Shown here piece after piece: positions 18,651 through 26,608 of a stretch of 42,429 nucleotides of DNA. The position numbers and the translations under genes are program-made. Positions within the stretch are counted from its first letter, which is position 1; each line of letters opens with the position of its first letter. Location of the stretch: contig JAKSQH010000010.1 of assembly GCA_024404245.1 (NCBI GenBank), forward strand, positions 1 through 42,429, written 5' to 3'. The DNA is from Clostridia bacterium (GTDB lineage Bacteria > Bacillota > Clostridia > Christensenellales > Aristaeellaceae). The notes beneath the pieces are model-generated. The model was given only the letters and a program-made list of their open reading frames with translations, did not search any database and was not told the DNA's origin.

Positions 18651-20514
18651 CCGCGGCTCTCCTTTCCGCTTCCGCCGCGATCGCGAGCGAATCCTGTTTT
18701 CCGTTGGAAAGAACGGGGAATTCATCGAAAATGAAGAAATAAGACGGAATCTTAAACGCGGCGATCTTCCCGGAAAGGATTGACTTTGCCGCCTTTTCGT
18801 CAAACTCCGCTCCGGGCTTCAGCACGATGCAGGCGGCAACCTCCTCGCCGTAGAAATCGCTGGGCACCCCGACCACCTTGACATCCGAAATGCCCGGGAG
18901 CGCGCTTACGGCCTGCGCCACATCCAGCGGCATGATGTTCTCGCCGCCGCGGATGATAAGCTCCTTGAGCCTGCCGTCCAGATGAAGATACCCGTCCTCC
19001 CTCAGGAAACCGAGATCGCCCGTATGGAGCCAGCCGTCCGTGTCGATTGACTGACTGTCCAGATCCGCCTTGTAATAGCCGGCCATCAGGTTGTAGCCCT
19101 GAACAAGAATCTCACCGGTCTCGCCGGGAGCGCATTCGTGCCCGTCGGAAACGGAAACGATCTTCATTTCGATATGCTCCATGGGCTTTCCGACGGTATC
19201 GGTGATATGCTCGCCGGTGTCTTCATACTCAGTGATGGTAACAGGCGCCGCCTCGCTCAGCCCGTAGGAGGACAGGAAACGGTTATCGGGAAGCTTTTCC
19301 CGGAAAAGATCGAGCTGCGCTTTGGTGGCGGCGGCACCGGAAAGAATGGTGCACCGCAGGGACGCGATCCTTTCCGGACGGAATTCCGGATTCGTAAGGA
19401 GGGCAAGGAACAGGGTGGGCACCGCGTGGAACACGGTGCACCGGTTCTTCTCAATGGTTTCCATCAGCGTGGACATATGCAGGTCCTTCGGCAGAACCAG
19501 AAGGGCATCTGCAAAGGCTCCGGCAAAAAGCCCGGCGACAAGCCCGAAAACGTGGAAAAGCGGAAGGATGTTGCAGGAGACGGAATCCCCGGTAAGGTTC
19601 TGGCTTCTTTTGCTGATTTCAGCGGCGTTCAGCACATTGTAAGCGGACAGGATAACCCCTTTCGGCTTCCCTGTGGAACCGGAGGTGAACAGCATGAGGC
19701 AGGGGTCATCGGGCTCCACTGTACCGGCAAAGGATTCCAACGGGCACGCAGCGCCTTCCGCCACCCATTGCCCCGCCGGCAAATCCTCAAAGAAGAACAG
19801 GTCTTCAAGCCCGGCGGCACCGGAACGGATCTCATGGAAAAAAGCATCCCTGTCCGGCCTGTAAGGAAGATTGCCGACGCACATGAAAGCGACGTCGCCC
19901 GCGGTGATGTGCGTAATGATCTCGGATGGTTTCAGGTTGAAGTTCATGAGCACGGCAAGGGCTCCGAGTTTCTGAACGGCATAGAGGCACAAAATGAAAT
20001 TCACGGAGTTCAGCCCGGCAATTCCGACATGGCTGCCTTTGCGCACACCCATCCGCCGCAGACGGTGTGCCATCGCGTCGGAACCGAGGTCAATATCCGT
20101 CCAGGTCCAGTCTTTTTCGGAATCGCGCAGAACGGCTCTGTCCCCGCAGGAGGCAGCCTTTTCCCTGATAAAATCCCGTATCGACAGGTGGACGAAATCC
20201 GCGCGATTGCCCTGCTCAACAGGGAGGATCGTATCAAACCCGCTGATTCTGAAAATATCCATGACGCTGTCACTGACGGACACAATCTTCATCCGGTCAT
20301 CCCGGAAGCGTTTCCGCGCGATCAGCAGCTCGCGCAGTCCGGCGGAGGAAATATAAAGGGTGTTTCCGAGATCTATGACAAGCAGCGCGGTGTCATCGGG
20401 AACTGTGCCGAGCACCCTGCGCAGCTCCGGCGCGGTGTTGGTATCCAGGCGGCCGTCAACGGTTACCTTTACGCCGTTATTCGTATTTTCTGAAAAAATC
20501 ACGGTTATGTCCAT
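18634..20514 (-). CDS. STAS domain-acyl-AMP ligase fusion protein
   Basis: The protein has 626 residues. Residues 1-105 form a STAS domain like SpoIIAA/RsbV. It has the pattern VDGRLDTNTAPELR, and YISSAGLRELL holds the serine pair (56-57) that is phosphorylated in anti-sigma antagonists. The rest is an adenylate-forming ligase: FTSGSTGKPKGVIL near 276, SSYGLSEAAPVTI, HTGDLGFLREDGYL, GRLKELIIRGGENI and the C-terminal Lys of LSNGKQDS. No carrier domain is present. The start at 20514 is chosen because the promoter -10 covers the upstream ATG at 20553, although the nearby AAAGG is unusually close to the codon. It heads the left arm of the divergent cluster. Confidence 0.88.
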   Translation of the reverse strand: MDITVIFSENTNNGVKVTVDGRLDTNTAPELRRVLGTVPDDTALLVIDLGNTLYISSAGLRELLIARKRFRDDRMKIVSVSDSVMDIFRISGFDTILPVEQGNRADFVHLSIRDFIREKAASCGDRAVLRDSEKDWTWTDIDLGSDAMAHRLRRMGVRKGSHVGIAGLNSVNFILCLYAVQKLGALAVLMNFNLKPSEIITHITAGDVAFMCVGNLPYRPDRDAFFHEIRSGAAGLEDLFFFEDLPAGQWVAEGAACPLESFAGTVEPDDPCLMLFTSGSTGKPKGVILSAYNVLNAAEISKRSQNLTGDSVSCNILPLFHVFGLVAGLFAGAFADALLVLPKDLHMSTLMETIEKNRCTVFHAVPTLFLALLTNPEFRPERIASLRCTILSGAAATKAQLDLFREKLPDNRFLSSYGLSEAAPVTITEYEDTGEHITDTVGKPMEHIEMKIVSVSDGHECAPGETGEILVQGYNLMAGYYKADLDSQSIDTDGWLHTGDLGFLREDGYLHLDGRLKELIIRGGENIMPLDVAQAVSALPGISDVKVVGVPSDFYGEEVAACIVLKPGAEFDEKAAKSILSGKIAAFKIPSYFFIFDEFPVLSNGKQDSLAIAAEAERRAADAHRH

Positions 20515-20551
20515 CCTTTCAGAAGATAATTGTGTATCTGATGATGGGATC

Positions 20552-20580
20552 ATTATATCAGAGCGGACGAAAATAATGAA
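20552..20580 (-). promoter_or_regulatory. Promoter of the STAS-ligase operon
   Basis: On the minus strand a consensus extended -10, TGATATAAT (TATAAT at 20557-20552), lies 17 nt downstream of a weak -35 TTCATT. Transcription would begin near 20545, about 31 nt before the chosen ATG at 20514. This rules out the in-frame ATG at 20553 as start. Confidence 0.7.
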
Positions 20581-20627
20581 GGATTATGTTTGATGATCAT
20601 TTCAATATTCCATAAAGCGTGGCAATA

Positions 20628-20636
20628 TGATATATT
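20628..20636 (+). promoter_or_regulatory. Possible extended -10 promoter of the NRPS-NAT operon
   Basis: TGATATATT (TATATT at 20631-20636) matches an extended -10 and mirrors the TGATATAAT of the divergent promoter. No convincing -35 is seen at 16-18 nt. If used, it gives a leader of about 140 nt that includes the tandem AGGTGTC repeats. Confidence 0.4.
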
Positions 20637-20656
20637 TCAGATGATGCCCGGCGCAA

Positions 20657-20717
20657 GGGGGTAGAAGGGGTAGAAGGTGTCAGGTGTCAGGTGTCAGGTG
20701 TAAAAGTATAAAGGTGT
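20657..20717. repeat. Tandem short repeats in the NRPS operon leader
   Basis: AGGTGTC occurs three times in perfect tandem and once as AGGTGTA (20675-20702), preceded by two GGGGTAGAAG units and followed by another AGGTGTA. The true ribosome binding site of the first NRPS gene, AGGTGTAAAAAAG before 20783, has the same AGGTGTA word. Such heptamer tracts can change copy number by slippage. Confidence 0.75.
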
Positions 20718-20782
20718 AGGGGGATCGGCCTGGCTTTGCGGGCGTCCGTGAATCTGTACAAAAAAGAACAGGTGTAAAAAAG

Positions 20783-23680
20783 ATGAGATCATACTTTGTG
20801 GATAAACTGGAACAGAACGCTGAAAAATATCCCGAACGTACAGCCGTCACGCTGGACTTCGGGGAAGCGCCGGTCACCTATTCCGAGCTCTGGAACCGGT
20901 CCGGCAGAATATACGGAGCATTAAAGGCGCGCGGAATCGGGCGGGAGGATACCGTTATGCTTTTCCTTCCCCGGCATCCGATGATGATTGTCGCGCTTCT
21001 GGGGGTGCTCCGCGCGGGGGCCGCGGTGACGCTTGCGGAAGACACCTGCCCCGAAGAGCGTCTCGCGTATATGAAAGCGGACTGCGGTGTCCGGTTCGTG
21101 ATTGACCGGGACTTCTATGAAAAGGCGCAGGAGGGACCTTCCCTTTCCGGAAGAGAACCGCTTTATCCGCATGACGCGGGTATGATCTTTTACACCTCCG
21201 GCACCACAGGAAAACCGAAGGGGATCCTGCATGAGTACGGCAAGATCGACATCGGCATCGCCGGAACGGTAACGGATGAGGACGCGGTGGATTTTGACCG
21301 CTGTGACAGATTCGCTTTCGTGCCGCCCTTCAACTTTTCCGCCGTGATGATCCACGGTCTGCCGGAGCTCTACACGGCGAACACACTTTATATCCTGTCC
21401 TATCATGTGTCCAAAAACTTCAAACGCCTCCGTGAGCTTCTGGAAAAGGAAAGAATCACCGGGCTGTTTCTTTCCCCGTCCGTGCTCAGGGTCTACAACG
21501 AAGGCTTTCCGTATGTCCGATCGATCATGACAGGGTCGGAACCGGCCTCCCGTCTGTGTATCCCGGGGCATGAGATCACCGTTCATTACGCCATGACGGA
21601 ATCACTGTACTGCGTTTCCAAATACGTGCTGACACAGGAGAGCACGGACGCGCCGATCGCAACCCGGGATACGGGGAGGAACATCCGCATTCTCGGCGAG
21701 GACGGAACCCCCGTAAAGGACGGGGAAACCGGTGAGATCTGCTTCCCGGACCCCTATTTCCGCGGCTATATCAACATGCCGGAAAAAACGCGCGAAGTAT
21801 TCCGCGACGGACTCTTCCACTCCGGCGATCTCGGATACCGGAGTGAAAACGAAGATATCTTTATCAAGGGGCGCGCGGACGATATGATCAAGATCAACGG
21901 GAACCGGATTGAGCCGGGCGAAATCGAAGCCGCGGCAAGAGAGGTTTCCGGCATCGGAAATGTGGTGGCAAAAGGCTTCGTCAGCGACCGGCGTTCCTAT
22001 GTGGCGCTTTACTACCCGGCAAAAGAGGCGGATGAAACCTGCCTGTTCCGGGATGCCGCGCTGGCAAGGCGCAGGCTTTCGGAAAAGCTGCCTTCCTATA
22101 TGATTCCGTCATATTTCGTACCCATTGAAACCATGCCGCTGAACGCGAACGGAAAGCTGTCCAGAAGCCTGCTGCCGGAACCGGCCGCGGCAACGGAAAC
22201 CGGCGAACCCCGGAGAAAGCCGGCCGACGAAACGGAGGCTCTGCTGTGCCGCGTGATGGCGTCCGTCCTGCCCGGCGCGGAACCGGGCCCGGACGATGAT
22301 TTCTATGAAGCCGGAGGCGATTCTATTTCAGCGATCCGGATGGTCACCGCCTGCTCCGCCGAGGGCTGCGACATCACGGTGGAGGATCTCCTTGAGGCAA
22401 GAACGGCGGCCGCGCTCGCGCGCAGAATATCCGGCAGAAGAACGGCGACACGGGAAGAGACGGCCCTGAGGGAAGACCGGGCAAGAAGAAAGCCGCAGCG
22501 TTTGCTTGCCGGCCAGCGGATCTACTGGCAACTGTTTGAAAAATACCCGGACCATCCGTCCGTCTGCGTACCGGTGTTCGCCATACTGAAAAACGATACT
22601 GACCCTGAACGCTTGAAAAACGCGGTGAATAGGGTCATCGCCCGCCATCCCGCGCTCCTTTCAGGTTTCCGGCGTGAAAAGGACGGAAGTGTGGTACAAT
22701 ATTATGATGAAACGCTGTTTCAACCGGTTACCGTGGAAGAGATGTCCGCCGCGGAGCTGGCGCGCGAGCGCGTAAGCTTTTTCAAACCGGTGAACCTTCT
22801 GAAGGACAGGCTCTACAGCGCGAGAATCATCCGCACACCGGAGAAAAACGTGTTTCTGCTTTCCGTGCACCATATCATGGGAGACGGTGCCTCAAACAGC
22901 ATGCTGCTGCACCAGATCGCCGCGTGCTACCGGGATCCGGAAGCCGTGCTCCCGCCCGACCTTTATTATTCACTGTGTGAAGAGGAGGCGGCCGAATCCG
23001 GCCCCGCGGAAAAAGCCGGTCCGAACCCGGCGGAACGCCTTCCGGAAAAGAGTGCCGCGATGCTGCGCCCGGATCTTCCGGGCCCGGATTCCGGAAGTGA
23101 AACACTCTTCCTTCAAGGCGTGCTTCCCAGATCCCCGAAAGCATCCGCCGCGGTGTTCCTCACCGCGGGCCTCACGGCGACGGCGGAAATCAACGGCTGT
23201 GACAGCGCGCTCATTTACGCGACCTATAACGGCAGGAACAGGCAGGCCAGAAAGGACGCCGCGGGCTGTTTCACAGTCCTGCTTCCCGTGGCGGTAACGA
23301 AGATCCGTGAAAAGAAGGCGGAAGAGCTGATTTCCGAAGTGCGGAAACAGCTGGATCACGGCATGCTGCACGCTGCCGGTTCCCCGGTCACGGAGAGCGG
23401 ACTGCCGCTTGACCGGACAGTGGTTTTCAACTATCAGTACGGAACGATGGACTTCGGGGATTTCAGTAACCTCGCGGAATCCGTTTTCATGCCGCGGCGC
23501 GACCCGAACAGTCCCAACTGCCTTTTCAACATCGGCGTGCTTGACCGCGCGGATGCCGAACGGCTGGATTTCTACTGCAACTACCCGCGGGGAATGTATC
23601 TGCCGGAAACAGTCCGGCGCTTCGGCGAGTGTTTCGTAAAAGCGGCCGGTCTGCTTACAGCGGAAAACCCGGAAGACTGA
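20783..23680 (+). CDS. NRPS module protein 1, order A-PCP-C
   Basis: This 965-residue single-module synthetase has three domains. The adenylation domain (about 1-465) has YTSGTTGKPKG at 137-147, FNFS at 183-186, HSGDLGY near 346, GRADDMIKINGNRIEPGEIE and the catalytic Lys458 of LNANGKLSR. The carrier domain (about 480-550) has FYEAGGDSISAIRM with phosphopantetheine Ser514. The condensation domain (about 572-960) has the catalytic HHIMGDG at 696-702. Where amino-acid-specific A domains have FDxS, Asn184 replaces the Asp that binds the substrate amino group. No thioesterase or reductase is present. AGGTG precedes the ATG. The start of the right arm, it is followed 21 nt later by a paralogue. 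Confidence 0.93.
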   Translation: MRSYFVDKLEQNAEKYPERTAVTLDFGEAPVTYSELWNRSGRIYGALKARGIGREDTVMLFLPRHPMMIVALLGVLRAGAAVTLAEDTCPEERLAYMKADCGVRFVIDRDFYEKAQEGPSLSGREPLYPHDAGMIFYTSGTTGKPKGILHEYGKIDIGIAGTVTDEDAVDFDRCDRFAFVPPFNFSAVMIHGLPELYTANTLYILSYHVSKNFKRLRELLEKERITGLFLSPSVLRVYNEGFPYVRSIMTGSEPASRLCIPGHEITVHYAMTESLYCVSKYVLTQESTDAPIATRDTGRNIRILGEDGTPVKDGETGEICFPDPYFRGYINMPEKTREVFRDGLFHSGDLGYRSENEDIFIKGRADDMIKINGNRIEPGEIEAAAREVSGIGNVVAKGFVSDRRSYVALYYPAKEADETCLFRDAALARRRLSEKLPSYMIPSYFVPIETMPLNANGKLSRSLLPEPAAATETGEPRRKPADETEALLCRVMASVLPGAEPGPDDDFYEAGGDSISAIRMVTACSAEGCDITVEDLLEARTAAALARRISGRRTATREETALREDRARRKPQRLLAGQRIYWQLFEKYPDHPSVCVPVFAILKNDTDPERLKNAVNRVIARHPALLSGFRREKDGSVVQYYDETLFQPVTVEEMSAAELARERVSFFKPVNLLKDRLYSARIIRTPEKNVFLLSVHHIMGDGASNSMLLHQIAACYRDPEAVLPPDLYYSLCEEEAAESGPAEKAGPNPAERLPEKSAAMLRPDLPGPDSGSETLFLQGVLPRSPKASAAVFLTAGLTATAEINGCDSALIYATYNGRNRQARKDAAGCFTVLLPVAVTKIREKKAEELISEVRKQLDHGMLHAAGSPVTESGLPLDRTVVFNYQYGTMDFGDFSNLAESVFMPRRDPNSPNCLFNIGVLDRADAERLDFYCNYPRGMYLPETVRRFGECFVKAAGLLTAENPED

Positions 23681-23701
23681 AAAAAGACACGGAGGAAACA
23701 G

Positions 23702-26608
23702 ATGGACACATATTTTGTTGAAAAGATGAGGCGAAACGCCGAAAAATACCCGGACCGGCTGGCGCTCGCGCTTGACTTTCATGAGGAGCCGGTTACCTGC
23801 GCGGAGCTGTGGGACCGTTCCGGCAGGATTTATGCCGCCCTCAGGGAGAAAGGGCTCGGCCGGGAGGACTTCATTATGCTGCTCCTTCCGAGAAGTCCCC
23901 GGATGTTCATCGCCATGCTCGGCGTGCTTCGCGCCGGAGCCGCCTTCGTTTTCATGGAGGATACCTATCCGGAGGACAGGGTCCGGGCGATCCGTGAAGA
24001 CCTGAATATCCGGCTTGTACTGGACCTTTCCGTGTATGAGGCGGCCATGGCGCTTCCGTCCCTTTCCGGATACGAAAGCACCGACCCGCATGACGCGTGC
24101 TTCTCCTTCAGCACCTCCGGCACCACCGGCAAACCGAAAACCATGATTCATGAATACGGCAAGCTGGATGTATGTCTGGACAGCTGGTACGCGGATGTCC
24201 CGGATCTGCACGAGGAAAGCCCGCGGAACTTCGCCATGATCTTCCCTTTCAACTTCGCCGCGGCCTTTGTTCTGCCGCTGCCGAAGCTGTACGCGGCGGA
24301 CCCGGTCTTCATCATGTCCTACGATACGGTGAAGAACCTCGTCCGGTTTGAGGAATTCCTCACGGCGGAGAATATCGGGGAGATCTATCTCTCCCCCTCC
24401 TTCCTGCGCACATACAAAGGAAGCTATCACAATATCCGGAAAATCATCGCCGCCGGGGAACCCGCCACAGGCGTTTACAAAGAGGGCATTGACATCCATG
24501 CCTACTACGGCATGAGCGAAACCTGCTTCATGGTCTCCTCGTTCCTTCTTGACAAAGCCCATGACCGGGCGATCGTCGGCAAAAACAACTTCGGTCTCAG
24601 GCTTCTGATACTGGATGAAAACGGAAACAGTGTTCAGCAGGGGGAAACCGGAGAGGTATGCTTTGATAATCCTTATTTCCGCGGCTATCTGAACCTTCCG
24701 GAGCTGAATGAGGAAGTGCGGGGTTACGGAATCTTCCATTCCAGGGACCTGGGATATATTGATGAAAACGGAAACCTTGTGATCCGCGGCCGGCTGGATG
24801 ACATGGTGAAGATCAACGGGAACCGTGTAGAGCCGCTGGAAATCGAACTGACGGTCAGAAAAACGCTGGGCATCGAGCACCCGGTGGCGAAAAGCTTTAC
24901 CGCGGAAGGCCGCACCTTCATTGTGCTCTACTGTCTGAAGAGTGAAAAAACACCTGTGCTGGATGACCCGGCGGAAGTGAGACGGATCCTTTCAAAGTGC
25001 CTTCCCGGCTACATGATCCCCACCTACTATATCGCGCTCGACGCGTTCCCGCTCAACGCCAACGGCAAGCTCTCACGGAAAATGCTTCCGGCGCCGGATA
25101 TCCGGGAATACCGCAATGCCTACGTGAAGCCGGAAAACGAAGCGGAGGAAATGTTCTGTAACGCCATGGCGGAAGTGCTCGGCCTTGAAAAGGTCGGAGC
25201 GGATGAGGACTTCTTCCTGATCGGCGGTGACTCACTTACCGCGATCCGCATGATCACCGCCTGTGCCGAGGCGGGCTGCTTCATCACCGTGAACGGGCTT
25301 TATGAATGCCGCACGGCCGGAAACCTTGCCGCGCGGTTCGGGCAGGAAAAGGCAGGAACCCCGGAGGAGCTGCGCCGTGAAAACGAGAACGCGGAAAAAG
25401 AGCCGGCGGATCTCACCGCGGGCCAGCTGTTCCAGCTGGAGATGGCGCTGAATCAGAAAAAGCCGCGCGTTATCACCTATCACGCGGCAATGATTTTCAC
25501 CCTGCAGCCCGGGGTGGACACGGAGCGGCTCCGCGCCGCAGCGGAAAAAGCGCTCAGGAACCATCCGGCGTTCCTTTCCGGGTTCCGGAAGGACGCATCC
25601 GGCAAAGTGTGCCAGTATTATGACGAAAGCCTGTTCACGCCGGTCGGCACCGTTACGATGACGGATGAAGCGTTCGCCGCGGCAAAGCCGGCCCTCGTCA
25701 CGCCGATGGACCCGCTTTCCGGAAGCCTTTACCGCTGCAGCATCATCGTGACGCCGTCACATAACTACTTCTTCTGCGATTTCCATCACCTGATCGCGGA
25801 TGAGATGTCCCTGTCCGTCTTTGTGCGCGAAGTGGCGGACCGCTATCTCGACAGCGGCGCGGAACTGCCGGCGGACCGTCTCTATCTGATTCTCCGGGAT
25901 GAAAAACAGGCCCGTAACGAAGAAACCGCGCGGGCAACCCGCGAACATCTGGCGGCAGTGCGGAAAAAAGAGCACTTCAGCGGAAGAGGCATCCTGAAGC
26001 AGGATCTTCCCGGACCGGAAACAGGCACCGGCGTATTCTATGTGCCTGACGCGTTTCAGAGATCCGACGGCTATTCCGCCCGTCTGTTCCTCACAGCCTG
26101 CGCCATGTCCGTAGCGGAGATGAACGGGGAGGATGCCGCGATGGTCTATTCAAACTATCACGGCAGAGACACTTTCCTGAAGAATGATTCCGTCAACTGC
26201 TATGTCACGCCCGTCCCGGTTATTCTTAACAGCAGGGACGGAAGAAGCCCCGCGGAAATGCTGAATGATGTACGGGAACAGTCCGATTACGGCGCGGCGC
26301 ACTGCAGCTTCCCGTTCATACTGGAAAACAGCGACGTACTGGGAAACACCGTGATGTTCAACTATCGCAACGGCACAATGAACATCGGCCGCTTTTCCGC
26401 GCTCTGCAGCGACGTCTACCTCTGCCCCAAGCCGGCAGGCCAGCCCAACTGCCTTGTGATCGCGGGCATCGTCGGCCGGCACGGCTCCGATGAACTGGGA
26501 TTCTACTGCACTTATCCCGAAGGGCTGTATTCAAAAAACAGGATCCGTGAATTCTACGAATGCTTTGTGAGCGCTGTGAAAAAGCTCACAGGAAAGGACC
26601 GCGTATGA
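23702..26608 (+). CDS. NRPS module protein 2, order A-PCP-C
   Basis: The 968-residue paralogue of protein 1 has the same layout and clearly arose by tandem duplication. Its A domain has STSGTTGKPKT at 137-147, FNFA at 183-186 (again Asn184), and Lys456 in LNANGKLSR. The carrier has FFLIGGDSLTAIRM with Ser511. The condensation motif reads HHLIADE at 695-701, so the usual Gly after the Asp is Glu, and the A-domain TGD-type turn reads HSRDLGY with Arg for Gly. It may be active with altered kinetics, or its C domain may be partly degenerate. GGAGG precedes the ATG. Its stop overlaps the next start as ATGA. Confidence 0.92.
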   Translation: MDTYFVEKMRRNAEKYPDRLALALDFHEEPVTCAELWDRSGRIYAALREKGLGREDFIMLLLPRSPRMFIAMLGVLRAGAAFVFMEDTYPEDRVRAIREDLNIRLVLDLSVYEAAMALPSLSGYESTDPHDACFSFSTSGTTGKPKTMIHEYGKLDVCLDSWYADVPDLHEESPRNFAMIFPFNFAAAFVLPLPKLYAADPVFIMSYDTVKNLVRFEEFLTAENIGEIYLSPSFLRTYKGSYHNIRKIIAAGEPATGVYKEGIDIHAYYGMSETCFMVSSFLLDKAHDRAIVGKNNFGLRLLILDENGNSVQQGETGEVCFDNPYFRGYLNLPELNEEVRGYGIFHSRDLGYIDENGNLVIRGRLDDMVKINGNRVEPLEIELTVRKTLGIEHPVAKSFTAEGRTFIVLYCLKSEKTPVLDDPAEVRRILSKCLPGYMIPTYYIALDAFPLNANGKLSRKMLPAPDIREYRNAYVKPENEAEEMFCNAMAEVLGLEKVGADEDFFLIGGDSLTAIRMITACAEAGCFITVNGLYECRTAGNLAARFGQEKAGTPEELRRENENAEKEPADLTAGQLFQLEMALNQKKPRVITYHAAMIFTLQPGVDTERLRAAAEKALRNHPAFLSGFRKDASGKVCQYYDESLFTPVGTVTMTDEAFAAAKPALVTPMDPLSGSLYRCSIIVTPSHNYFFCDFHHLIADEMSLSVFVREVADRYLDSGAELPADRLYLILRDEKQARNEETARATREHLAAVRKKEHFSGRGILKQDLPGPETGTGVFYVPDAFQRSDGYSARLFLTACAMSVAEMNGEDAAMVYSNYHGRDTFLKNDSVNCYVTPVPVILNSRDGRSPAEMLNDVREQSDYGAAHCSFPFILENSDVLGNTVMFNYRNGTMNIGRFSALCSDVYLCPKPAGQPNCLVIAGIVGRHGSDELGFYCTYPEGLYSKNRIREFYECFVSAVKKLTGKDRV

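Noticed and set aside
20515-20553. Upstream ATG (20553) as start of the STAS-ligase
   Set aside because: That codon lies within a consensus -10 element, so it would not be in the transcript.
22970-24880. 636-codon minus-strand frame opposite the NRPS genes
   Set aside because: Antisense shadow of two clear NRPS proteins, with no recognisable domain.
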